Below are positions 22,339 to 33,240 of a DNA stretch of 64,000 nt, piece by piece. This DNA comes from Metallyticus violacea (lineage: Eukaryota; Arthropoda; Insecta; Mantodea; Metallyticidae). The position numbers and the translations under genes were made by a program. Position 1 is the stretch's first letter; every line of letters begins with the position of its first letter. Location of the stretch: the NCBI GenBank assembly GCA_030762175.1, contig CM060841.1:14733001-14797000 (forward strand), in the 5' to 3' direction. The notes under the pieces were generated by a model. That model made no database searches, was not told where the DNA came from, and saw only the letters and a list, made by a program, of their open reading frames with translations.

Positions 22339-23526
22339 CGGGGGTAGGTCCATAAGTTTCCGGCCTTGCCGATAAGGATTATCGCCTTCACAAAACCTTT
22401 ATTTGATGTCATACCTTATCTGTTAAATAATTGCAACTGTAACTTCCACTCCACTATCTTCACTTGTTCAGATATAGTTGCATAAAGAAGACTTTGTGAA
22501 GAAGATTGTGGCATGTTCAAAATGGAGTTTCCAGCTGTTATTAAGTTATTAAAAAAAACACTTACTCCAAATGAAATTAACAGTGATTGGACGGTATATA
22601 TGGGGAAGCATCCCCCTCATATCCTACTGTGAAAGAATAGGCCTACTTTTTCGAACGGGTCGAGAAAGCATTGAAGACGAAGAGCGTGCAGATCGACCCT
22701 TGGAGGTGTTCAAACATCTCTTGCTCTTGTGGAAGGAGAAATTATGGAAGACCGGCGGCTCAAAGTTACAGAAATAGCAGCAAGGTTGGGCCTTTCTAAA
22801 ACAACAGTCCTTCGAATTATTTATGAACATTTAAACATGAATAAGGTTAGTGTAAGATGTGTGCCTAGACTTCTTTCCTCAATCCAAAAGCAACAACGAG
22901 TCATCTGTTGTCAGGTAGTTTTAGGTCCTCTACTATAATCCCTTGTAAACCTGGCAAAGCATCACCTCTAAAGGCTAAGGTCACTCAGTCAATCAAGAAA
23001 AGCATGGCCACCATCTTTTGGGACTGTAAAGGAATACTCTTCATTGACTTCAAGGAGAGGAATATCACAGTAAATGGGGAGTACTATGCTGGTCTACTGC
23101 ACACACTACGTGCTTCCATCAAAGAGAAAAGGCGAGGAAAGCTGAGTGGTGGTGTGCGCCTTCTTCACAATGCGCCTGTGCACACAGTTCTTGTTGCAAA
23201 GGAAGCTGTGAAGAAATGTGGCTTCAAGGCTACAGCTCAGATTTAGCTCCCAATGACTATTTCCTCTTCTCAAAACTCAAGAGGGACCTTTGAGGAAGGA
23301 AATTGAAGTGTGACGAAGTGATGGGTGCTGTTTATGCCCATTTTGCAGACAAGACCTCTGATTATTTGGGGTGGGGAGTTAAATGTTAATTCAAAGATGT
23401 GAGAAGTGTATTGCAATAAAGGGTAACTATATTGAAAAGTGAAATATAGTTTTTGTCTTTACCATACCAAGAAAATGGTTACTCCGGAAACTTTTGGACA
23501 ATGCCAGTATCCTACCTATCCGTGTA
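22339..23526 (+). pseudogene. mariner (DD34D-type) element M2, copy a
   Basis: The 5' terminus is CGGGGGTAGGTCCATAAGTT after TA. Broken transposase frames show GRESIEDEERADRPLEV, the helix-turn-helix KVTEIAARLGLSKTTVLRII, a catalytic-core segment GILFIDFKERNITVNGEYYA and LLHNAPVHTVLVAKEAVKKC. The DGR/GDE catalytic segment and the PDLAPSDYF region are deleted or shifted. The 3' terminus is disturbed (GGAAACTTTTGGACAATG instead of the usual GGACCTACCC) by an 11-bp hairpin. Confidence 0.88.
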
Positions 23527-23533
23527 GGATACT
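23505..23533. repeat. perfect 11-bp inverted repeat at the 3' end of M2 copy a
   Basis: CAGTATCCTAC (23505-23515) and GTAGGATACTG (23523-23533) are separated by 7 bp. Confidence 0.9.
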
Positions 23534-24291
23534 GAATATTGGTCATATATTTCAGTTACCAAGTACAATACACTTTTAACCATTCGAAGTTTGCCTATAA
23601 AATGAGACTTTTACGTTTTAAAACAAATAATAAACAAGATAGAGCAGGTTTTGTTTACTTTAAGTACACTATCTGTTTCCTGCGGTTGCTCACCGATTGC
23701 TTAACATTCTGTATAGTATAATAATTTTAGTTTTGTGGGATTTTCATATTTAGACCAGTAAACAAATCGCTCACTAAGCAGAGCGGTATTATATTATTGT
23801 TTAAGCTTACCAAATAAGAGGAAAAGAACAACAGAAAGCTAGAAAATTGTTGGAAAGCGGACTAAAATGTATAGCATCCTTGTATAAACACGCTTTGGTC
23901 TTGAAAATTACCTACCATAACCTAACAGCAGAAAACATTAAAGGTATTCAGCAGCGGGGGAGTTGACCGAGATGCCAGGCAGTCAAGTTCAATAACCCCA
24001 GGGGTGAAAAAAGTTTCATACAGTCACTCTTTGTGCTCTAGCCAACTAGCCACAAAGAAGAGAATGAGATTTGCAAACTCATTAGTTTACCTTTTGTAAG
24101 AGAAATGCAATTAAAATTCTTGGATCAACTTAAGAGATAATTGGTTCAGCTTAAGGGAATAGTTATACATTTAAAGATTATTTAATTACATCACTATTCA
24201 TAATAAACTCTTAAAATGTCCTTCGCATGTAGGTCCTAACTAACGTTTAGAATTGCGTTCCGCTGGAGCAACGGTTAATCGTTTTCTTTAA
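23534..24291. other. unassigned sequence
   Basis: Nothing recognisable between two mariner-type elements. A weak tRNA-like B box near 23990 is not supported by a matching A box. Confidence 0.45.
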
Positions 24292-24381
24292 ACGAGGGTA
24301 CCAAAAAAATGTATACACACTTTCACAGTAGATGTATATTTAATATATTTCAAATTTGAACCGAAAAACAACAGTAATGTG

Positions 24382-24650
24382 TAGTATGATGTTCTGTAAA
24401 CAGATGTGACTCACATACATTATGATAGCGTTGCGACGTGACAGGCAAATCAACAATGAACAAATGAAGCCAAGATTATCGTATGATGTTCTGTAAACAG
24501 ATATGACTCACATACATTATGAGCGTTGCTACGTGACAGGTAAATCAACAATGAACAAATGAAGCCAAGATTATCGTATGATGTTCTGTAAACAGATATG
24601 ACTGACATTATGTTATGTTAGCGTTGCTAAAACAAAATGGAGCAAAGATT
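24382..24650 (+). repeat. M1 leader repeats, three ~97-bp units
   Basis: Units begin GTATGATGTTCTGTAAACAG at about 24382, 24480 and 24575. Each ends AACAAATGAAGCCAAGATTAT or, in the last, AAAATGGAGCAAAGATTATC, which is the transposase start. Confidence 0.92.
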
Positions 24651-24775
24651 ATCGTTTGAACAGAGGAAAGCTATTTTGAAGTGGTATTGGAAAACCGAGA
24701 ATGTTGTTGAAGTTCAAAGGCAATGGAGACGTGTGTACAGAACAGACTCGCCAACGCGAGTAACAATTCCGTCTT

Positions 24776-25020
24776 GGATTGATTGATTTATTTAAGGACG
24801 CTCTTTAACATCTCAGGTCATCAGCGTCCCATTCAATTCAGGGCGTGAAACGGCCGACAAATTTTTCTCAGAGGTCTCTCTTTCAGGCTTGAGGTTCTTT
24901 TTCGTGCCGTAAATGTACGACACGGGACCCACGGCTTTACTTCCCTTCCGAAGGAAGCCATACTTAGGATTTTTACGCCCGAAAAAATCCATCGGTCCTG
25001 GCCGGGTTCGAACCCGCCAT
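24776..25020 (-). mobile_element. SINE family S1, nested in M1 copy b
   Basis: Minus-strand S1 copy with the tail TGTTAAAGAGCGTC and the CTTCCTTCGGAAGGGAAG hairpin, truncated inside the tRNA head just before the B box (GGCGGGTTCGAACCCGGCC remains). The perfect 12-bp target-site duplication CAATTCCGTCTT lies at 24764-24775 and 25021-25032, within mariner sequence. Confidence 0.95.
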
Positions 25021-25520
25021 CAATTCCGTCTTGCCAGTCATTCATACACTCTATGGAAATGAGGAATTTTACTTCCAACAGAATGGTGCACTACCACATT
25101 ACCACCGAGATGTACGTGCATACCTCGAGGACAATCTTCCAAGGCACTGGATAGGACGAAGAGGTCCGATTAAGTTTCCACCGCGTTTTCCGGATCTAAC
25201 TTCGTTGGACTTCTATCTATGGGGAACTCTTAAGGATGTTGTATACCGTAGAAAATCAGCTATACTGGCAGCACTTCGGGAAGAAATTGAAACGGCATGT
25301 GCTGCAATCGCTGAAGACACTTTCGCAAATTTTGCTTAATCAGTAGTTCAACGTACTCAGAAATGTATCGACGCCGATGGTGGGCATTTTGAGCAACTGT
25401 TGTAGTTAAATGTTTAAGATGATTAGTGCTCATCATTTTCTGTTTGTGTGCCTTCAGCTTTGTTACGTTGCAAAGTTTTGTATTTGCTTGAAGTGTGTAT
25501 ACATTTTTTGGGCAACCTCT

Positions 25521-26132
25521 ATATTTACATGACTGGCAACAAATTTTTCAACACTGTGGCCCTTCAGTAAACAAGCACGGCAAACTCAGACCAGAGTATT
25601 TCATCTGTTTGGAAGCGAACCAAAAATATTTTTATAAGAGTAGATGAAAGTAAAAAATGTGTACTTCAGCTAACCATGCGTGAAACATGGCATTTGGACG
25701 TCCCTGCTGCATGACCTGAAACACAGTTGGCCTGATCGTGATCTGTAGCAGCACCTCGTTACGCCGACGCAAAAACCTGCCGAGCTCTTACAGTCATTAA
25801 TTTTGCAAATTTAGTAGTTTTTAACCTACCTACCTGCCATCTTAACTAGGTATTGCATTCGGGATACCTCTTCAGCCAGCAGAAAACTGTCTTTCGCATC
25901 CCATCTCCAATACCTAGGATGCTTTTAAGACAATTCCATAGTTATTGAAATTTCCAAAAATCTTTTGATTCTTAGCGAAACATTTTGACATTTTATACAT
26001 ATTTTAAAACATGTATCTTAAGCTATGTGTCTAGAAATACCAAATTATTTGTTAAAATGCTTAAAGGATGGCATCTGTACTTTAAATTTACGTTTTATTA
26101 TTTAATATTAAAGTATATGATATCTTAAATTA
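25521..26132. other. unassigned sequence
   Basis: No gene or element recognised between M1 copy b and M2 copy b. Confidence 0.5.
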
Positions 26133-27406
26133 CGAGGGTAGGTCCATAAGTTTCCGGCCTTGCCGATAAGGATTATCGCCTTCACAAAACCTTTATCTGA
26201 TGTCATACCTTAGCTGTTAAGTAAATAATTGCAAGTGTAACTTCCCCTCCGCTATGTTCAATTCAGATATAGTTGCATAAAGAAGGCTATGTGTAGAAGA
26301 TTGTGACGTGTGTAAAATGCAGTTTCGAGCTGTTATTAAGATTTTCACAAAAGAAGGACTTACTCCAAATGAAATTGAAGAGTGATTGGACGGTGTATAT
26401 GGGGAAGCATCCCCCATAACCTACCCTAAAAGATTGTGCAAAACTTTTTCGAATGGGTCGAGAAAGCATTGAAGACGAAGAGCGTGCAGATCGTCCCATA
26501 GAGGTGCTCACTCCTGAAAACATCGCTCTTGTGCAAGGAGAAATTATGGAAGACCGGCGGCTCAAATTTACAGAAATAGCAGCAAGGTTGGGCCTTTCTA
26601 AAACAACAGTCCTTCGAATTATTTATGAACATTTAAACATGAATAAGGTTAGTGCAAGATGGGTGCCTAGACTTCTTTCCTAAGTCCAAAAGCAGCATCT
26701 GTTTTCAGGGAGCATTTTTGGAGCTCTGCCGTGGCAACGAGAGAGAAGTTCTGCAAACCATTGTTACAGGAGATGAAATTGTGGTTCTCTACTATGATCC
26801 TTCATCCAAAAGAGAATCAATGGAGTGGCGTAAACCTGGCGAAGAAACGCCTCTAAAAGTCAAGGTCACTTAGTCAACCAAGAAGATCATGGACCACAAT
26901 CTTTTGTGACTGTGAAGGGATACTCTTCATTGACTTCAAGGAGAGGAACACCACAGTAAATGGGGAGTACTATGCTGTCCTACTGCACAGACTACGTGCT
27001 TCCATCAGAGAGAAAAGGCGAGGAAAGCTGAGTGATGATGTGGGCCTTCTTCACGACATCGCGCTTTTTCACACAGTTCTTGTTGCAAAGGAAGCTGTGA
27101 AGAAATGTGGCTTCAAGGGGATCGACCATCCACCCTACAGTCCAGATCTAGCTTCCAGTGACTATTTCCAGTTAACTTAAGAAGGACCTTCGAGGAAGGA
27201 AATTTAAGTGTGACGAAGAACTGATGAAAGCTGTTTATGCCCATTTTGTAGACAAGACTTCTATTTTGAGAGAGGAATGAAATGTTAATTCTAAAATGTG
27301 AGAAGTGTATTGCAATAAAGGGTAACTATATTTAAAAGTGAAATATAGTTTTCGTCTTTTCCCACTTAGAAAATGGTTAGGCCGGAAACTTATGGACCTA
27401 CCCTTG
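26133..27406 (+). pseudogene. mariner (DD34D-type) element M2, copy b, near full length
   Basis: Flanked by TA and bounded by CGAGGGTAGGTCCATAAGTT and its inverse ACTTATGGACCTACCCTTG. The transposase relic has an N-terminus near 26316 (MQFRAVIKIF), GRESIEDEERADRPIEVLTP, the helix-turn-helix KFTEIAARLGLSKTTVLRII, the catalytic TIVTGDEIVVLYYD and EWRKPGEET segments, and DHPPYSPDLASSDYF near the end. The second catalytic segment reads LLHDIALFHTVL, so the usual DNAPVH asparagine and proline are gone. Several frameshifts and stops make it inactive. This is the best M2 copy in the window. Confidence 0.93.
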
Positions 27407-28107
27407 TATTATAGGGCAACAGGTACACATTTGTGCATTGTCATTGTGAGTGTTTGCCTTTTTTATAAGGGGTCAAATCTTTTATTTGGATATTATAGTA
27501 CTATACTGAGCTAAGAACCTCGGAGTATGGGAGGGAGCAAGGCAGCAGAGCTTCCAGGCGTCCCGGATTTTACGGGACAGCGCCGTTTTTAAGTAAAAAG
27601 TCCAGTGTCCTGCGACAATCTTCCAGATACACTAGATATAACCTGAAAACCATATTTTCTGGGTAGTTTCCCAGTTTCTGAACAGCCAGCATTACATCAA
27701 GGCACTGTGCAATGATGTCCCACACCTTCTGCATATTCATGCTTTCCGAATTATTTTTGCTTAGTCTTTCTTTGCATTGGTATATTTACTGCTGTCAAGG
27801 TGTCCCACATGTTTCAAGACGAGTGCTAAACATAAAGTTGAGCCTTGTGATTGAAACAAGAAGAAGAAAGAAATGCTTTTCGCGAGTCACGGTTGATGAA
27901 AGAAGGTTGTCACTTGTACCGTTAAACATTAAGCAGGTTGCAAACTCTGCAACAAAAAGTTGTTAATAGCGCATGGCGGTCACAGCGATTCATTATAACA
28001 TGCTTGAGTGTCCAGAGCACAAAAATAATAAGTGTTTCTACCTATGCACAAGACTTTCTTGTAAAAAAATAAATAAATAAAAAGAACCGTTTGAAGATGG
28101 AAAAATG
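27407..28107. other. unassigned sequence
   Basis: Mixed composition with short open frames (for example 27712-27966) that show no recognisable domain. Confidence 0.4.
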
Positions 28108-28620
28108 AGTGAAAACATTTCGTTTACCGAGTGGGGCGGCACTGGCGGTAACGCTTGAAGTTCGTAATTGGGAGATACTGAGTTCAAGTGTTGGTTTTTT
28201 GCTGTTTTCCCCTGGTCGCTTGGGCGAATGCTAGGATGATTTTTTCGTTACAAATTTTCTTTCCCATTTCATATATTTTCGTTGAGTTGATTCCATTACA
28301 GAATCAAAAGCGCCAAAGAGGTGAATTGGTGCTGTGTGCGGTGTGACAGCGGCTTCCGCTTGTATGGTAAAGCCCCTCACTCCTTGGAGGTCCTTCGCCG
28401 GCTTCGGGGTACTCTAGGACCACGTCTACGTCCTTGCCTCACCGCCCCTGGATCCTGGGCGCCCGGTGTCTCTCTAGCTCATCGCTTCTTCTCGGTTGTG
28501 AGGCAAAAACGGCCAGCTTTTGAGTATGGCTGGAATACTGAAAAATTCTCCTCCCCAATCCAACCCAACACTGATTTAAACTATACTCTCTGCTTCTTTT
28601 TGCTGTTTACGACTTTGCCT
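28108..28620. other. GC-rich anonymous segment
   Basis: Clearly richer in G+C than all neighbours. The left part (28130-28195) has weak tRNA-like spacing (GTGGGGCGGCACTGGCGGTAA and GAGTTCAAGTG). The right part (28321-28560) keeps a plus-strand frame open for about 100 codons with arginine/proline-rich low-complexity translation. I do not recognise it; it could be a diverged SINE-like or other mobile piece rather than a gene. Confidence 0.3.
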
Positions 28621-28982
28621 TGTTATATTTGAAAGTATTTACGGTATATAGAAAGACGTGGGAATTTCATAAACTGAAATAAATCAGTGCGTAAATCAAC
28701 GCAGCTACTAATTATATTTAATCAGAACGTTTAGTTAAACTTTAGATCACCTCTGCACAGCTGATTCAAGTCTTTCTCTCCATGAAGTATAATCAATCCT
28801 ATAATGCATTAATGCCAAAATCAATAATGTTTCTGATAAATGGGTGTCCTGTCTTTAGGAAAGCAGAGGATGAAGTATTAAGTTTTTGGTTTAGTAATTA
28901 TTTTTTTATTCAAATACATTGATGGAAAGAATTTCTCACAAGAACTTAATACTGCACTGATGTTAGAAAGGGTACTTGCATT

Positions 28983-29128
28983 ACATGATTTACGGCACGT
29001 AAAAATCCTCATGCCTGAAAGAAGAGGAGTCTGAGCAAAATTTATTGGCCATTTCACGCCCTGAATTGAATGGAACGCTGATGACCTGAGATGTTAAAAA
29101 ACGTACGTAAATAAATCAAATAAATAAA
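28983..29128 (+). mobile_element. SINE family S1, 5'-truncated
   Basis: Only the 3' half is present: TTTACGGCACG, CCTGAAAGAAGAGG, TGAGCAAAATTTATTGGCC, TTTCACGCCCTGAATTGAAT, GCTGATGACCTGAGATGTTA and an AAATAAATCAAATAAATAAA tail. Confidence 0.88.
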
Positions 29129-31197
29129 GTGTCTAGTAAAAATTAATAACCAACTTTAGCCCACGGTTGCAGAAGTAAGGAGGCTGTCTCTTGAATGTTA
29201 AACAGCAACATGGACAATCTTTATCGCTTATAGGAAAAGGACAAGCTCTACGAAATAAGAATTAACTACTTTTCAGAAACTTTTATTTCTTAAATTTGGT
29301 CAAAACTTCAGAGTACTTTTCTTTTTAATTAATGTTATGAGTTGTGATTAGTATTCTCGGAAAGTTTCAAGTCCCTGTGTTCCTCTTATCTACTGTTTTA
29401 ACCAACTCTGTAAATTGTTGAGCTTTTAAATGGCCTTGTAGTCTTTCTCTTTATTGCTGTAAGACAATATACAATAAAGACTTTTCCAAACAGTTAGAAG
29501 CATAAACAGCAAACAAAGCTATTTGGCATTACCTGTTTTAAAACTGAGTGTTTCCATAAATAAAGTAGCTTTTATCTGTTTACTTGTGATATTTTACAAA
29601 CATTTCTGATGTAACGTTATCAACAACATGAAAATTTGGTTGAATTCTTAATTGAAATAAATGCCACTTATAAATTGTCCTCTCAATCTGCAAATAAACT
29701 CCATTATTTAAAAACAGATAGTATGCCTTAAAACCAAAACATTCTGTTTATTATAGAAATTGAGCAATATGGGTGATAGGAGTACACGTTATCTGACATT
29801 TTGGTTTATCTTTATCCACTCTATGCTAATTTAATTTTAATGGAAGTGTACGTTTTGCAAATGTCTAGGACCTGCATTTCAACAGGATCAAAGATATTTT
29901 GTTTATGTTTCTAACTAACCCTAGGTTCTGAGTGTACAAAAAATCTGAAAGAAAGGATAATTTGAAGAGAATGCATATACACATTGTTAATTTTTGGAAT
30001 AAATGTTATAACGAAAATTTATAGACTAATCACATTGTAACTTTTTACTGTCTCTATCAATGAAGTGCTAAGACTGTGGTACAGGAAGCAGAAGTCACTG
30101 CGGCAGGCCAAGGCTACCCTGGCCTGTAGCGCCAGTGATAAGATGAAGAATCCTTCAGTAAGAGTTTTTTTTTTTTTAAAAAAAATTGCACTACCAAGGA
30201 TATATCACAATTCTTTGGCACTGCACTATCAAATGTTCAACAGCTCTAACATTTTCTAAGAAAATGTTTACATTGTATTTGAGTATCCAAATTTTAATCC
30301 TAAATTTAAGTAATGCTTTTGTTGTTATTGTTACAATTACCTATATTTTAGCTTTGATATTACCATTTTATAACACACAAAAGAAGTACTATATGTGAAG
30401 TTTATTTCCAGAAACAAATTATTCTAAAAATGGTATGTAGACATGTTTTCTTTGGTGTTGCGTAATAAATACCAACAAAAATTAAATGACATTGAAGAAA
30501 CTGAAAACATGTTGCATATCAAGCACCTGTACATGTCACTTGTAGGGTTTTGTTTCTAACATAATGCTAGTTATTATTTAACATTTCATGTTCTTAAATA
30601 TAAAAGAAAACACTGTGCACTATTTAGGCACAAACTACCCAATTCCCGTCAGCCTACAAGGGATTGGTAGCATGGCAAATATTTGCTCTAGTTACTGATA
30701 CAGTTAAGAATCAATCTGATAAAAACTTTCAGCATTTTCGCTATTAACAAGCTTAGATAACGTGTTTTTATCACTTGATGTTGCTATGCAATTGAGTAAG
30801 TTAATGTTAGAACTTGTGATTATAATCGGCGACGCGGGCGGGGCTAATTAGTTGCAAAATGAAACATATGAATGCTGAATGATATTTTACACAGAACATT
30901 TATAAGTTTACTGAAAAAGGCATCAGCATGAGTGGGATTGGGCAGAAATATTGTTTTCATACTTTTCAATAGAAAAAAATTGCTTAAAACTAAATGTTTC
31001 AAAGCAGAAAATACTTTTCCTCACTAGCATATGCATTTGTTTTATTTAACCTTCGTTAACCCTCTTAAGTAGAGATCTTATAAAAGTTTACTTTCTAAAT
31101 TAATAAATACAGTGGAAAACTCTTTTGGAACGTTAATTTATAATTTACAGAGTTATTCTAATTGCTGCAGTAAGGTATGTTTACACTCTTTTTTTAA
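29129..31197. other. unassigned AT-rich sequence
   Basis: About 2 kb with no recognised gene or element. A GTGCTAAG...TGTAGCGCCAGTG stretch near 30065-30145 is locally GC-richer but has no supported exon structure. Confidence 0.5.
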
Positions 31198-31409
31198 TGA
31201 GGAAGGACATTTAAGTGTGACGAAGAAGTGATGGATTCTGTTTATGCCAATTTTGCATGACTATTTTGGGTGCGTCATTGAAATGTTAATTCAAAGATGT
31301 GAGAAGTGTTTAGCAATAAAGGTTAACTGTATGAAAAAGGAAAATACAGTTTTTTGTCTTTATCATACCCAGAAAATGGCTAGGCCGGAAAATTATGGAT
31401 CTATCCTCG
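31198..31409 (+). mobile_element. mariner element M2, 3'-terminal fragment (copy d)
   Basis: Matches the last ~210 bp of M2: GAGGAAGGACATTTAAGTGT, the GTGAGAAGTGTTTAGCAATAAAGG segment, and the terminus GGCCGGAAAATTATGGATCT ending ATCCTCG before TA. The transposase body is missing. Confidence 0.9.
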
Positions 31410-31456
31410 TATGTAACAGCACTTTTCAAGAGGCATTAGTTTATTTCCATGTTTTG

Positions 31457-32775
31457 TGTTGACGTCAGCCACTTGTGAGGAAAAAAAATATAGAAAGGAA
31501 GAATTATTGTATACAGACTGTATGGACTGCTCGCCCTTCTAACAAAATTGCAAAGATAGACAAAAGACGAAAACGTTCCTTTGTTAATGGTCACGTGCCA
31601 GGCATATTGTGGGAAGACTGAGGCAAGGTAGAAGCTGACAAAAGGTCTAGGAGCTTGAAACCCTTTAAGATGGGCTAAGTTAGAGAAATTTCTATAACGG
31701 GTTGTTAGAACCGTACTAAGGAACACACTTGGAAAGAAAGAATTCTAAAGGGAATTGAAATGTCAAAAACCAAGATTACAAGCAGACGGGGAATGTTAGA
31801 GTTCAAAGAGTTATGCCGCCTATTCAGGAGAATTAGAGCTGGTGTAATGAGAATTATATGTGCGCTATCTAGATATCTTAATTCCTAGACCGAGGGTAGA
31901 GAGAGAAAAATGAAATGGAAAATTGTCAAATTACCAAAGGGAGGCCAAAATATATGAGAGGAGTACTTTCCAGGGAACCCCAGGCTGTGGGAAAAGTGAA
32001 TGTCAGAAGGGGGAAAATAATTTTAACCAATGGCCATTGGATAGAAATGAGCGAATATAATTAATATTTTAAGACAGCCAATAGTGAACTTATAAGTCTG
32101 GAATAAAATATAAAAAAAGATAAGAGTCCCATTTTCGCGTAGACGGAGTTAGGAGATAGAAAAGGGGATGCCAAAGAGTGGAGCACAAGGTTGGTAGTTA
32201 GTGTAGTGGATCACAAAGTTTGTAGTTGAGTGTTGAGCACAATGATTTGTTAATTCAGAGAAGTAAAGGTTAATCGATCGATAGAGGAGAATGAAGAGAG
32301 GTTAATAAGTCAGCAGAATTAAGAGTGGGGAACGCAGTCGAGAGCAGAGTGATTAATTAAAGTAAAATATCGTGAATTGGGGAAAAGAGAGACGATCATT
32401 GTGGTTAGAAATGAGAATAGCGGGTGACGATGACTGCAAAAGTAACAAAGAATAGGGCAAGTGTGAAGATAGCCGGAGCAGAGTTAGACTGTCAATGAGT
32501 TATTATAGTATCGAGAGTATAAAATGACAAAGACAGAATTGTAAGGCAAAAATTAGAAGTGGGAAAAAATGATATCAAGTAGAGCAGAGTAACAGGAACT
32601 GGTCAGGCAAGGCGAGCAGTCAGGTATACATAGACTGGTATTTTGAACTTGAATAAACTGTTAGTGAAGAAATCAATTTTGTATGTCTTTTGTGTGATAC
32701 ATTCTCTGTTCCCGTGGATCCAAAGGATCCACAAAACACTTCAGGGAACTCTGAAATCTACAACACAATACAATT
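31457..32775 (+). mobile_element. possible LTR-like segment (purine-rich)
   Basis: It begins TGTTGACGTCAGCCACTTGT and is strongly purine-biased on the plus strand for over 1 kb. Near its right end is an AATAAA-type signal (TTGAATAAACTG at about 32650) followed by a GT-rich stretch and ...CTACAACACAATACA. Immediately downstream lies the tandem array of primer-binding-site units. No second LTR, no gag or pol, and no flanking target duplication were found, so the LTR call and both borders are inference. Confidence 0.3.
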
Positions 32776-32845
32776 GGAGCAGCCGTCTGATCTAGGAGCC
32801 GACAGAACCACAATCCAATAATCACAAGTCATCAACCTAACCACC

Positions 32846-33240
32846 ACATCCCCCGTACACGCCTCCTATATGCCCCCACTTTCTAATAAACCGCTCCACA
32901 TGACGCTCCAACGTGGGGTATTGAGACAACAAACACCAATAACCATCTAACACATAAAATCATCTCCGACTCCTTTAATAAAACCGTTCCAAGTGGCGCC
33001 CAACGTGGGGCACTGAGACAACAAAAGTACCATAATCATCTAACCTATTAAATCACTTATGCTCGCATATTAAACTCGCTACAAGAGGCGCTCAACGTGG
33101 AGCATCGAGACAAAAAACACCAATAATCATCTAACATATTAAATCACCACCGACCCCTCTTATAAAACCGCTCCAAGTATCTCCCAACGTACATTGAGTC
33201 AACAAACATCCATAATCATCTAACCTTTTAAATTACCTGC
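32846..33240 (+). repeat. tandem array of ~90-bp units, each with a tRNA-Lys primer-binding-site-like motif
   Basis: About four units start near 32846, 32961, 33054 and 33145, with a partial fifth. Each contains an A-rich AAACCGCTCCAAG-type lead, a motif related to TGGCGCCCAACGTGGGGC, TGAGACAACAAA, and ATAATCATCTAAC...TTAAATCA. Unit 2 carries the full 18-nt motif at 32994-33011. That sequence is the exact complement of the 3' end (including CCA) of insect-type tRNA-Lys(CUU), which is the standard primer site of many insect gypsy-class retrotransposons. Units 1, 3 and 4 are diverged. Such arrays are not a normal feature of one retrotransposon leader. Confidence 0.8.

Larger units (their letters stand above)
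24292..25520 (+). pseudogene. mariner/Tc1-type element M1, copy b (internally deleted, carries a SINE)
   Basis: It runs from CGAGGGTACC near 24293 to GGCAACCTC near 25520. The transposase N-terminus (from ATGGAGCAAAGATTATC near 24639) passes directly from the THR-V-TI region of the DNA-binding domain to [16 protein letters not shown] in the catalytic core, so most of the middle is missing. Position two of the catalytic triad is N instead of D. The final block PDLTSLDFYLWGTLKDVVYR and the C-terminal [20 protein letters not shown] are intact. A SINE (24776-25020) sits exactly at the deletion junction region. The same deletion junction occurs in copy e at 63300-64000. Confidence 0.9.

Noticed and set aside
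23940..24060. tRNA-like SINE head
   Set aside because: Only a weak B-box resemblance, with no A box, tail or duplication.
28321..28632. 103-codon frame as a gene
   Set aside because: Low-complexity translation, no recognisable domain, no supporting splice or promoter signals; kept only as a composition anomaly.
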